From: Allodiplogaster sudhausi
Taxonomy: Eukaryota; Nematoda; Chromadorea; Rhabditida; Diplogasteridae
Assembly (NCBI GenBank): GCA_945643635.1
Contig: CALZFC010000075.1
Span: 701,501-765,500, forward strand
DNA length: 64,000 nucleotides
Direction: 5' to 3'
Part shown: piece after piece, positions 49,053 to 64,000 of the stretch
Layout: each line of letters begins with the position of its first letter
How positions within the stretch are numbered: position 1 is the first letter of the stretch
Notes under the pieces: generated by a model
What the model was told of the DNA's origin: nothing
The model's database searches: none
Seen by the model: only the letters and a program-made list of their open reading frames with translations
Translations under genes and position numbers: made by a program

Positions 49053-51377
49053 ATGGCCAGTGATAACATCGTATTCGAAGAAGTCTACTCAAGCACTATC
49101 CACATTTTGCCTTCCTATTTCACGGCCGCTCTTCGGAATAGCATCGCTTTTACGCTCGGCTTTCTGCCGTCCATCTTTCTTGCCATCGTTCTCGCTAGGA
49201 ATAGAGCGCTCTACACACAGTACAAGGCACTTGCTCATTAATTAATTAGTATTAATAGATTTTCTAGATGGATTTACTCTGTATACGTATTCAGGGCAGG
49301 GATGTCTAAAACCAGAACCGGTCGGACCGTTCTCCCTGCGGACCGTGGCGAAAGAAAGACTTTTTGGGTGGTTTGGGGAAAATTGTTAGCAGAAAAGGCA
49401 CCAAGACATAGATGTTTCACTCGCCCCGTCCGAAAGCAGGCCGGACCGGGACTGGTTTAGGACATTCCTGGTTCAGGGCCATTCCTTGTCTTGATTCAGC
49501 GCTCCGTAGTCCTACTGACATTCGGCCTCTGCGCCTGTTGTGCTCCGCTCGCGCTCCAAAACTATCTCCTACTCTACATGACAGCTGTTGGTGGAAGGTC
49601 AGGAATAATATTTGCCATTTTTATTTTCATTTAAACAAATCAAGCTTTAATTAATAGTTGTATTTTACTTTTAACAATCATACATTATAAATATATTTTG
49701 AAAATTTGATTTTTAAAATAATTTTATAATTTTCATTCCAATTTCAGCAAAGGCTACAAAATAAGCTTCATGGGGTGCACGTGGCTCAAACAGGGACCGG
49801 GCACTTCAAAAGACATGACGCCCGTGATAGGATTGGTGACTATCTTTGTTACCATTATCAGTTGTTCGCGCAAATAATACCAGCGAGGAATTCAATGAGA
49901 TACAGCAACATTTAAAACGACATGCTCTCGATTACATACATACATACATACATACTTGAACATACTTACATACATACATACATATTTGTACATAGTATGC
50001 ATATTTGTATATGTACATATGTTCATTTACTTCTACTACAAGTAGTAGAATGCGGACTTAAAATGGCTCTTTCAGACGATCGCACTAACTCGCTATCTTC
50101 ACGTGACACGCAACCAAAATGTGTCGTGTATCTTTCTCATCGTAATGACAACTCTGCTTAGTATTCCATATGTTAGTGCGCTACTTTCTTTGGAACGCTA
50201 CAAAGTTAGTTACAATCGAACTAATTAATATTTTTGATTATAAATTAATAATATTCATTCGCGGATTCAACAGATTCTCTACGGCGTCCAATACTTTGCT
50301 TCCCGTCGTATCTCCACGAACGACTGCTGCGAATTGATGCTCGCTTCTTACTTTGACTTTGCGCCTACGGTAATCATTTTTCGTCCAAATTTAAATTTCC
50401 CGCCAAATTGGGATAAGAAAAAGAAAAGGTCTCTCGCTACATAGCTCTACTACAGCTACATTGTGGTGCTCGCGTCATTGGCGGTCATTTTGAATCTTCT
50501 CGCGCTGCGCTTTGTCTGTCATCATTCGCGAACCGATGGTCAGTGGTGGTAACTGGTTTATTCTTTTGTAATTAAGTAACTAGTGTACTTCTATAATTAA
50601 GCAACTGGTGCAGTTTTGTAACTAAGTATAAAAAGCGATTAATTTCCGGTAGATCATATTCATCGTTCATTAGGTAGTTCGCTCGGTCGCATTATTAACC
50701 AGAGACTGCTGACATTTGGCATCTTGGCGCAGTCGCTGACCCTCTTGCTAACTTACGGCTCGCTCAGCAGCTTTATGATAATGTTCTTCCAAGGTTAAAC
50801 AAATTTTTTGAGAAAAATTCACATATTAGTAAATCAATAAAAGCATTCGATACTAACTTTGTTATTTTGTTCTTCTTCATAAAAACAAATAAATAAATAA
50901 ACATTTTAAGTCGCCCAGGAGTGCTAGATCAATGCTAATTAAAGAAGTAGAAGATCAATTTTGCAAATTAAGGCGTTTCCGTGCCCGACTGGGCGTGGAC
51001 GGGTCTCGGCTTCATCGATTGCATGACGGCCTTCACGAATCCGCTCGCTGCCATGGCATTCTTGAGGCCTTTCCGGTGAATAATCTTGTTTTTATTTTAT
51101 TTATTTTTACTCTTCCTTCTATTTACGGCAATTTGTCTTGCACGTTTCTGTGCGTATTTTTAATATATTAAATATATTTTCTTTATGTTTTTGCACCGTG
51201 ATAAAGGAAAGATAGAATAAAGGCGAAAATAATCTTCTTCTTCTTCGAATTACATACATATACATCCCTTCATTTAGGAAGGCCTTTCTCTCATGTTTTC
51301 TCTGCCGTAAAGAGAGGAAGCCGGCGCTGAGTGCCACGGTCTATTCGTCGTATCGAGAGACTATGGTTGCGCGATAG
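49053..51377 (+). CDS. 7TM chemoreceptor-like GPCR, family unassigned (gene E)
   Basis: Nine exons: 49053-49226, 49500-49597, 49748-49835, 50076-50204, 50274-50369, 50445-50538, 50674-50793, 50973-51075 and 51278-51377. All phases agree, giving 333 residues. It is a paralogue of gene D: GFLPSIFLAIVLA (TM1), LLTFGLCACCAPLALQNY (TM2), CTWLKQGPGTSKDMTPVIGL, IALTRYLHVTRNQ, TNDCCELMLASYF, SLAVILNLLALRF (TM5), LLTFGILAQSLTLLLTYGS (TM6) and TAFTNPLAAMAFLRPFRKAF (TM7 and tail). Intron 1 begins GC (AAG then GCACTT) instead of GT and contains a hAT-type MITE. The tail is slightly longer than in D and ends in VAR. AATAAA at 51416 is about 40 bp after the stop. It is likely a sensory receptor; the ligand is unknown. 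Confidence 0.85.
49297..49470. mobile_element. hAT-type MITE, 174 bp, in gene E intron 1
   Basis: It starts CAGGGATGTCTAAAACCAG and ends CTGGTTTAGGACATTCCTG, an imperfect TIR pair of about 27 bp. The 8 bp on each side are ATTCAGGG (left) and GTTCAGGG (right), a target duplication with one mismatch. The CAGGGATG end and 8-bp duplication are typical of the hAT superfamily. No coding sequence is present. Confidence 0.8.
49935..50030. repeat. (CATA)n tract in gene E intron 3
   Basis: ACATACATACATACATAC repeats occur with interruptions, ending in TATGTACATATG. It is a simple repeat. Confidence 0.85.
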
Positions 51378-52380
51378 TATTGGTTGATAATACTTTAATT
51401 TTATTATTTGTTACAAATAAATGTCAAATGTCAATTGTGCATAACATATTACGCAGTAATAGCAGATGGCGAGTTCACACATCAGCAAGGGAAGTTCAAA
51501 AGGTTCTCGCAGCGGAAATCCCACGGTCATGAAAAACGTTGCGTCAGAGAAGAAATATTTACCTACATGAGTATTATTTGGCCGCGTCCATACCACAAAG
51601 TCTATAGAGATCAATAGGGCTCGTATGGGAAGATTTGGTTCATTTAGTACATAATGCAGAATAAAGTGGTGGGTTATGCGAAATTGCTATCATGGCTTAT
51701 AATAAATATCAGCGTGCCATATACGAAATTTTATTTGATTTATACGAAATCTATTATGGCTTATACGAATAGTTATTTGACTTTTCGAAATGTCACGGTG
51801 GATTATACGAATTGTTCTTGCTTTATGATATGCGCACAGGCAGTCGATGTCTGGCGACGCTTCTTCCTAGAGAGACGCCGATAAGAGCTCTGCAACGAGA
51901 AAAGCGACCTATCTAATTACTATGATATTTTTTCTTTCTTTTTTTAGCCTTGGCATAGACATGTGTGGGACGGAGCACAACGCTAGCTAACTCGCATATC
52001 CGCCGTCACCTAATTTCTCTGATTCTCTCATCGTCCTCACTCTATTTCTCTTTCTATCTCTAGCTCTCTCACTCTCTCTCTCGCTCTCTCTCCACTCACA
52101 TTCCGTTCTCTACGAAAGTTTCTGACCTTGCATTACGTTGTTGTGCTCGCCCATCACACTTTCTTCTATTAATGAAGCCTTTGATACACATTTCTGCCAT
52201 TCCATCGTGCAAATAAAGAAGAAGAGGAAAAAAGAATCAGAGTGTAAAATTTAATGTACGGCGGATGTACCAGGTATAAAGTTTTACATATTTATATGTT
52301 GATGATCTATCATAGCTAATTATTATACCCAATATCCATCCATGATCCCAGCTTAAGCGCCGCCCACCCGTCCACACCCA
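51378..52380. other. Intergenic, receptor E to gene G
   Basis: No gene is supported. It contains a degenerate repeat with ATACGAA motifs at 51700-51812 and a (CT)n tract at about 52045-52091. The 76-codon ORF at 51654 follows the repeat and is not convincing. Confidence 0.5.
51700..51812 (+). repeat. Degenerate ATACGAA minisatellite
   Basis: ATACGAAATTTTATTTGATT, ATACGAAATC, ATACGAATAG and ATACGAATTG recur at spacings of about 20-50 bp. Confidence 0.5.
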
Positions 52381-52536
52381 TCACAATCCCTCCGTGTGTA
52401 CCTTGACGCAGATGTGGCAGAAGGGGTTGTTGCAGACGACGCTGCAGAGGAAGCACGCGAAGATGAGAAGGACGCAGGCGATGGCGCCGATCAGATAGGC
52501 ACGCAGGGCAGAGAGCAACGAGTGGACACGGGACTG

Positions 52537-52568
<32 letters not shown>

Positions 52569-52625
52569 GGGAGAGAGAGAAGGGGAGAGAGATAGGGAAG
52601 AGAGCAAGGAGTGGACACGGGACTG

Positions 52626-52656
<31 letters not shown>

Positions 52657-52788
52657 GGAGAGAGAGAAGGGGAGAGAGATAGGGAAGAGAGCAAGGAGTG
52701 GACACGGGACTGGAGAAGATAGAATATGTTTATGTAGCCTAGACGGCGTATATTTCTTGGCCATTTTCCGCTTTCTCTACTACCCTCG

Positions 52789-52825
<37 letters not shown>

Positions 52826-52848
52826 CGCCCTTTTATATTGCTCTCTTC

Positions 52849-52882
<34 letters not shown>

Positions 52883-53344
52883 CTCTCTCACTCTCTAACC
52901 CTCTCTCACTCTCTAACCCTCTCTCTACCTCTCTCACTCTCTAACCCTTTCTCTACCTCTCTCACTCTCTAACCCTCTCTCTGTCTCTGACCTGTATGGC
53001 CTCCGTGACTTGCTGGGTGATCTCTTCAAAGATGGCGTCCAGATCGAGCACAGAGTGCTTTTCACTCTCAGCACGCCTCGTGAGCGCGCCTGGAAATTAA
53101 TGAGCATCACCTATTTATTTGTATTTTATTAAATAAATAAGAAAGTGACAAATTCATACATAAAAAAAATTAATTAATTAATTAATTAATTAATTAAATA
53201 GTTAAACTAAAATAAAACATGTAAATAAATACTTCGACTGGCGCACGGCGGAGATGCGCAATCACGAATCGGGACGGCGATGTAGACCATTGGGACTTGC
53301 TGCGGATGGACGGGGAGAGGAGCGAGAGGGGCAGCAGCTACAAG

Positions 53345-53375
<31 letters not shown>

Positions 53376-53607
53376 TTAGAGAGAGAGAGAGAGAGAGTTA
53401 GAGAGATTGAGAGAGAGAGTGAGAGAGAGATAAGCTAGGATACACTGAGAGAATGAGAGAATGAGAGAATGTGAACTAACCATAAAGAGGAAGTAAGAAA
53501 AAGAAGCAAGCAAATGTATGAAGAGATTGAAAAAAGTCAAATAAAAAACCTGCAGTGGAATAAAGATTGGCGAAGACCACGAGACTCTGCAGCCACAGAG
53601 GCGCCAT
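52381..53607 (-). CDS. Small type-I membrane protein, unknown (gene G)
   Basis: I do not recognise the family. Four exons: 53607-53550, 53337-53233, 53089-52992 and 52533-52381. All phases agree, giving 137 residues. Residues 1-19 (MAPLWLQSLVVFANLYSTA) look like a signal peptide. A Pro-rich stretch with two close cysteines follows, then a polar, acidic helix-prone part (LDLDAIFEEITQQVTEAIQ) that could be coiled coil. One membrane span (YLIGAIACVLLIFACFL) comes next, and then a short Cys-rich tail (CNNPFCHICVK) that could be palmitoylated or bind metal. The start is the first ATG of the signal-peptide exon. Intron 3 has GA-rich sequence after its donor and CT-rich sequence before its acceptor, plus two decoy copies of the acceptor. 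Confidence 0.65.
52524..52718. repeat. Minisatellite that triplicates the gene G exon 4 acceptor
   Basis: GAGTGGACACGGGACTGGAG occurs at about 52521, 52609 and 52695, separated by (GA)n. Read on the minus strand, each copy is a polypyrimidine tract, CTCCAG and the first bases of exon 4. Only the 52.53 kb copy continues into the coding exon. Confidence 0.85.
52791..52988. repeat. (CT)n and CTCTCTAACC repeats in gene G intron 3
   Basis: Two pure (CT)n runs are followed by repeated CTCTCTAACCCTCTCTCAC units. On the minus (sense) strand this is GA-rich RNA directly after the exon 3 donor. Confidence 0.88.
53169..53198. repeat. (TTAA)n microsatellite
   Basis: About seven tandem TTAA units lie in gene G intron 2; the run is self-complementary. 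Confidence 0.9.
53343..53450. repeat. (GA)n tract before gene G exon 2
   Basis: On the minus strand it is CT-rich and runs directly into CTCCTTGTAG, so it acts as the polypyrimidine tract of the exon 2 acceptor. Confidence 0.85.
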
Positions 53608-54342
53608 CTCTTCTTAGTGATGCTCTTTCACAATCAGGGAACAGTAATAGATATTGACTGATAAGGTAGGTCAAACTCAAAAGAAGGTTACTCATAGACG
53701 TTTGCGGCTCAAAGCCATCTTTCTTGCCTTTAAAGTGGTCTTCCATGGAAGAATCCAATGGTATTTTTTCTTGTGTGCATGCAATCTCGGTGACTAATCA
53801 AAGAGATGCTTTCACAAGTTTCACATTTCTCTGCTTTTCCTGGTAGTAACTCACAATCAGGGCCATGAGAGCTTGTCATGCTTGTTATCCTTCACTGATA
53901 ATAGCCTGTGTGTCATCAACTAAATAGTTGTATGTATGTAGCACAAAGATATTTGTTCTAACGCTTTAGATTCCATTTAAAATACATACTACGGTAGCAT
54001 GTTGGAGAAGAGAGACTCTTAGGGATATCTGGTTTTTCTACACTTATACATAGCATACGTACATACATTAATCATAAATATGAACGGGGAGAGGGGAAGG
54101 ACAGGGCCGGGGTAGCCAGCCATGCTCTGCGTTGCCAACACTGAACGCCTTGCTTTCGGTGGCGAGGGGGAAGGAAATCATTTTTCTTTGCATATCTAAA
54201 TTTTTCTTTTAATGAAATGAAAATGAAAGTCAAAATGTGAGATTTAAATTACACCTTATGTTAGTTCCATGATTGAAGCATATTAGGCTCAGTCTCTCAT
54301 CATTACGCCTTAGCTGCTGCGTCGTGAGCGGTTGCTTCTGAG
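53608..54342. other. Divergent intergenic region between genes G and F
   Basis: The two genes are transcribed away from each other, so their promoters lie here. I could identify no specific element. A G-rich patch (GAACGGGGAGAGGGGAAGG) is at about 54082. Confidence 0.45.
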
Positions 54343-55347
54343 ATGGAGGCTGAACTGGAGAGCGCCCCTTGGCTCTTCTGCTTCTTTCTCACTCTCTCTT
54401 CCCTCGCCGTCCTCTTCACTCCATTCTTCCGTCACTCTGGCCGTCATCCTCAGATGATTGAGAAGGCGGTGAGACGAGTTTTCATTTTTTTTCTTGTTCA
54501 CTATTACTTCTTTCCTTTTTAAGAATTATTATTTTCTTGTATTTTTTTAATATGTTTACTATCTCTACTGGTCAAGCTTTTTGCATAGTAATCAAATAAT
54601 TTTTTTTTCATTTTAGTGATTGTCTACCAGAAAATTTTCCAAATTTAGCTGCACTCGTTTGGCTTCACAATCGACAGGACAAAAATAATAGAACTGGAGG
54701 TAGGCGATGAGCAGTTACAGGGATTGGCAAGAACAAGGAAAAAGTCAGATAAAAAACATTTCTATAATAATGTCAAATAGAAAATTAATATTTTTAACAA
54801 TAGAAGAAAAGAAAGTTAAGTTAAGATTTTTATTCAACCATATCAAGTAGAAAATGCCGATTTCAGGGGCGGCCGACTGCGTGAAGCCATGGCTGCCAGG
54901 ATGGAGGAACATTACCCTAGAGCTGTCCATGGCCGACAGCCCGAAGGTTTCGTTCCACATTCTTTTGCTTGCCATTCCAACACTCTGCGTTTTCACATTG
55001 GTTTTCCGTGTAAAAACAGCTCAAAAATTGGGCATCTCTTTTTAAATCATGAGAACCTTTTAAAGAGTTGCTTTTAAGGCGTTCTTGAGCTTTCTTTCCA
55101 CAATGACTTACGTCCTGAGCCCCATTGGAAGCAAAATGAGATTGTATGTCAAGGTGGAACTGAATGGGAGACAGGCAAGTCACTTTTCTTTTCACACTTC
55201 AATTTTATGGCTTTCCATCACTCCATTCTCATCGTCTCTATCTCTCTCACGCTCTCTCTCTCTCTCTCACTAATCGTTCTCTCACTGTTCCCTATTTTTC
55301 GTTATTATCTCTTTCTCTCTCCCTCACTATTCTCTCTTTATCACTCA

Positions 55348-55387
<40 letters not shown>

Positions 55388-55911
55388 ATGCTCTCTCAAT
55401 CTCTGTCTCCCACATGCTATCCATGGTTGACACGGGCGCGCAGACCAATTCGATCTGCATGAACAGCCTGTCTTCGGTCGGCCTCTCATCGTCTTCTGTG
55501 GTGGATTCCGATGCTTGGTCCATGGCTGTAGGCGGCTGGGGCAACTTTGGCGGCCTTGTCATCGGCAGAATTCGAAAGGACGCAGTCCAGTTGCGTTTCG
55601 TGGTCAGTTCGGACTCTCTCTTCATCTCTCCGTAGTATCTACTCCTCTCTCTCTCTCTATCGCTCTGTCTCTCTGCCTCTCTCCCTCTCCCGCTCTCCCT
55701 TTCACTCTTTCTCCCAAATTCCCTCTCTCTTCAGCACTCTGGCGTGTCTCTTCCCTACCAAGCGCGCATCAAACCGGCCGGTGACATCGGCGACTTCCCA
55801 ATCATCGGCATGACCACTTTGGATTCGCTGGACGCTCAGCTTGACTGCGAAGCGGCCCTTCTTCGTTTCCCCGACGGAAGCGAAGAGCCCCTCTTCATGC
55901 TGCCCATTTAG
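54343..55911 (+). CDS. Membrane-anchored retropepsin-like aspartic protease (gene F)
   Basis: Proposed exons: 54343-54468, 54649-54699, 54867 or 54887 to 54946, 55079-55174, 55414-55602 and 55735-55911. The N-terminus has one signal-anchor span (WLFCFFLTLSSLAVLFTPFF). The C-terminal half fits a clan AA retropepsin fold: RLYVKVELNG, then MVDTGAQTNSIC with the Asp-Thr-Gly active site, then IIGMTTLDSLDAQLDC, like the host-domesticated DDI1 and NRIP proteins. It ends FMLPI, then TAG; AATAAA is at 56021. Two oddities: intron 4 starts GC and, if DTGA is kept, ends AC (see findings); and the best acceptor of exon 3 (TTTCAG at 54866) is one base out of phase with exon 2, while a weaker one at 54886 fits. 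The family call rests on the motif. It could be functional or degenerating. Confidence 0.6.
55243..55390 (+). repeat. (CT)n tract in gene F intron 4
   Basis: A long pyrimidine-rich stretch contains no AG dinucleotide from about 55176 to 55442. It therefore serves as a polypyrimidine tract without a normal acceptor. Confidence 0.9.
55641..55734 (+). repeat. (CT)n-rich tract in gene F intron 5
   Basis: CTCTCTCTCTCTATCGC and related pyrimidine runs lead into the acceptor CTCTTCAG. Confidence 0.8.
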
Positions 55912-56020
55912 TATTTGTCTTACCATAATTGTAACTAAGCTTTTTCGCTTTATTTTTCTACGGATAAAAGCGATTTTTACATAAACGACGCTTTTTTGCG
56001 CTACGGATCTCTACGTCTCG

Positions 56021-56026
56021 AATAAA
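56021..56026 (+). terminator. Possible poly(A) signal of gene F
   Basis: AATAAA lies 110 bp after the stop, the first such hexamer downstream. Confidence 0.45.
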
Positions 56027-56275
56027 CGCGGTTTTTGAATAGAAAATGCGATCACAACAATGGTTCGCTGCCGATTACGAGTTTGGGCATGGGCATCATG
56101 GACGGGGATGAACCGGTATAAATTGATTATTTAGGGTGAAGTTAGGACTATAAAAAGTTACCACAATAAAAGATGAATGTAAAGTATGAGAAAAGGGGAG
56201 GGGTTCAATTCAGAAGAAAAGGAACCAAATGTTTCTTCCAACCTCTTCTACCACGTTTATCATGTTTCGCATAGG

Positions 56276-56347
56276 TCCGATGTAGTCTAGTGGTTATGAT
56301 TTGCGTCTCTCACATGCAAGGCCGGGGTTCGATTCCCCGCATCGGAA
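56276..56347 (+). tRNA. tRNA-Glu (anticodon CTC)
   Basis: This is a complete cloverleaf. The acceptor stem TCCGATG pairs with CATCGGA. The D-arm region contains the A box TAGTCTAGTGG (56283-56293). The anticodon stem TGCGT/ATGCA encloses the loop CTCTCAC with anticodon CTC. The T arm holds the B box GGTTCGATTCC (56326-56336). No intron is present. TTTT at 56353-56356 is a short RNA polymerase III terminator. It decodes GAG; CCA is added after transcription. Confidence 0.95.
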
Positions 56348-57575
56348 GAATGTTTTGCGACATTTACGTCCGAACATATTATGGTCGCTTTGTTAGAAAT
56401 ATTTTTGGAATCCATGGCTCAATCGTCTCTGTCGTTCAGCATCGATGCAGTTCTAGAAACACAGTGGGCTCACTATGATAAGAGTCCCAAGTCTACAGTC
56501 GCTTCGTCAGACCGACAATCAAATAATCTTCGAAATCCGTCCCATCTTGGATCCCTCACCTATTCATTAATGTCTAACCGGATATTACATTCAATTCAAA
56601 ATACCAGACTGCCACCAAAAAAACCCCTTTCTCACATTTGAAATTTCATTCGAAGACAAGGACAACTTTGTTACCGTATTGATTCTTTATTCGACAAGCT
56701 TACAACAGATGAATATGACCTCTATCCTCCTGACATGCTCAGAGGAGCTATAGGCATATAAATACTGCAATTCGAATTATAAAAAGAAGAGAAAAAATAT
56801 ATTTTCCAGGACTTATGTATTATATAAGATATATCACAACAAGCCTTTCCTCGTACTCTCTCGTCTTCTCTCTCTCTCTCTCACAAATTAACGGCAATTG
56901 GTGTATAATCTATGCGTGTGTGTATATCGCAAAAGAAATTATAGAAGAGAATATAGCAAGTAGATTACAAAAAGGACTAAAAAGGCGTGGATTACAAAGG
57001 GACTAAAAATAAATCAGGAATTTTGACGAAAAATAAAGGCAACTAAAAAGCATAATAATAAAAGTAGAGCCGCTCAGCATTCTTCTCTCACTTTCTTCTT
57101 TACAAACAAAAATGTGCAAGGATTTTTTTTAGCTCGTTTTTTTTGCACTCCAAAAAGGCCACAGGAAGCAGGATTCGACTGAGACAATGAGTGAAAAGGG
57201 AGTGGAAAACACGTTTGGGCAAAAATCGACAATTCGCGCGAAAAAAGACGCCACTAGTACATCGCGTTAACCTCGATAAAGACATTTTATTTTTCTTTGT
57301 CCATGCTTGATTGTCATCTAGCAAAAGATAATAAGCCTCATAAATAAAGTGGTTTAGCACGGAAATAGAAAATAATTCATGAATATTTCAGGAGCGCTGC
57401 TACTTACTTTCTTTGGTTTTCTTTTAGAACAAAGAAATTTATGAATAATGGATCCAGAGGGCTTAATGGAATTAATGAGAAAAAGAAATAGGTTGGTTAA
57501 TCAAAAAAGGTTTGCATATTGGCGGCTAATTGGCAAAGTGCCAAAAATTGATGCCAGGAATCTCCCTCCCTTCTC
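56348..57575. other. Intergenic, tRNA to EHD gene 3' end
   Basis: No gene is supported. An 86-codon plus-strand ORF (56381-56641) has no known features. A short (CT)n run is at about 56868-56882. TTTATT at 57286 is a possible poly(A) signal (AATAAA on the minus strand) for the EHD gene. Confidence 0.5.
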
Positions 57576-63271
<5,696 letters not shown>

Positions 63272-63690
63272 CTGGAAAAGAAATGTATAAAAGATCGTCA
63301 TCCAAAGAATATTTGAGCCTCTTTTTTTCCTTTTTTTCCATTAACTGAACGTAAAGTCCTTAAAAAGTAAGTTAAAGTTTGATTTAGCCAAAATATTTAA
63401 TCTTTTTTAAAACAATATTTGTTATTAATTTAAAAAAAAAACATAGCTATCATTTTACAATTCTTTATTCTAATATCCCTTACCATTTTATTAACATACA
63501 TGATTATAAAAGCTAATTACAAAAGCCCATTCCTTAAAAAATGCGAAATCTAAATTCGTCTTCAGAAACCCTCTTACACTACTAATTGTAAGGTGTATAT
63601 ACGACTATTCTGATTGATGGGCAAGCAAAGAAAAGGATCAAGAGCGAGTACATCTGTGTTCATTTTTCTTCACATCAATCTTGGCTGTTC
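63272..63690. other. EHD intron or 5' flank, no exon seen
   Basis: AT-rich sequence. I looked on the minus strand for the P-loop exon (GxxxxGKT) and did not find it. Confidence 0.55.
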
Positions 63691-63757
63691 TCTCTCTCTC
63701 ATTCTCTCTCTGTCTCTCTCTCTCTCCTCTGTCTCTCTCTCTCTCCTTTCTCAAAGC
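63690..63757. repeat. (CT)n microsatellite
   Basis: CTCTCTCTCATTCTCTCTC and CTGTCTCTCTCTC runs. Confidence 0.85.
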
Positions 63758-64000
63758 ACTTGTTCGCCCTTCCAGTGGCTCTCCAACTACTAGCCATCTC
63801 CATTATTAGCTTCCGTGTCTCGTTTCCTCTTCCTCTTCGACCCCTTCCCATCTCTTTTTTCCCTCGTGTGACCTATACATCCTTCACTGGCCTGTGCCAG
63901 GTGCCTGCTCCTTGTGTTCGTCTACCCATCTTGGCTTTCCTGATTTTGCCAGGATCCATTCCGAAACACCCTGGTCCCCGTGATTACACTCCGCTACAAC
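63751..64000 (+). other. Open frame, possible start of a non-LTR retrotransposon ORF
   Basis: An open frame without stops runs off the window edge. It begins after the (CT)n tract with SKHLFALPVALQLLAI, goes through hydrophobic stretches and ends LAFLILPGSIPKHPGPRDYT. A hydrophobic run followed by xxPGP is common just before the endonuclease domain in CR1-like non-LTR ORFs (established family feature). No endonuclease residues are visible here, so this is only a suggestion. It lies antisense to the EHD gene. Confidence 0.3.

Noticed and set aside
52316..52764. Long Ser/Leu- or Glu/Arg-rich ORFs over gene G intron 3, and similar ones at 55207, 57802 and 58821
   Set aside because: They are translations of (CT)n or (GA)n microsatellites (LSLSLS, EREREK). 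Only the short non-repeat parts are exons.

Overview
The window looks like nuclear DNA from a nematode. The genes are split into many short exons with GT-AG (and some GC) introns. Two serpentine-receptor families are present, one of which matches the nematode-specific Srt chemoreceptors exon by exon, and an EHD/RME-1 gene lies at the right edge. No bacterial features (operons, Shine-Dalgarno sites, CRISPR) are seen. All gene models are my own splice reconstructions, checked for reading frame by hand. No transcript data or database search was available.

Layout. (1) 1-24192 is one continuous satellite array, cut by the left window edge. It is built from a 185-bp monomer (S) and a 327-bp form (L, the monomer plus about 142 bp). 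These are arranged into higher-order repeats of 1351 bp (x3), 512 bp (x6) and 2251 bp (x2). The 2251-bp unit carries a TIR element that was copied along with the satellite. The L-specific insert resembles, in inverted orientation, a low-copy coding-like sequence at 43.5 kb. (2) 24.9-43.1 kb is a cluster of srt chemoreceptor genes. It holds an inverted, frameshifted copy (24.9-27.8 kb) and two direct copies (32.3-35.6 and 39.4-42.3 kb). The direct copies sit in two long tandem segmental duplicates whose junction is at about 36.03 kb, marked by an orphan srt first exon. The cluster is rich in fold-back elements, C-rich insertions and palindromes. (3) 44.4-51.4 kb holds two tandem nine-exon 7TM receptor genes of a family I cannot name. 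(4) 52.4-55.9 kb holds a small type-I membrane protein gene (minus strand) and a membrane-anchored retropepsin-like protein gene (plus strand) with a very unusual intron. (5) A tRNA-Glu(CTC) lies at 56.28 kb. (6) 57.6-63.3 kb, minus strand, holds the last twelve exons of an EHD1/RME-1 endocytic-recycling ATPase. Its P-loop exon lies beyond the window. The last 250 bp carry a possible start of a non-LTR retrotransposon ORF.

The two receptor families are probably chemosensory and share no obvious pathway with the EHD and retropepsin genes. The region reads as a fast-evolving receptor cluster between a satellite block and conserved housekeeping sequence.
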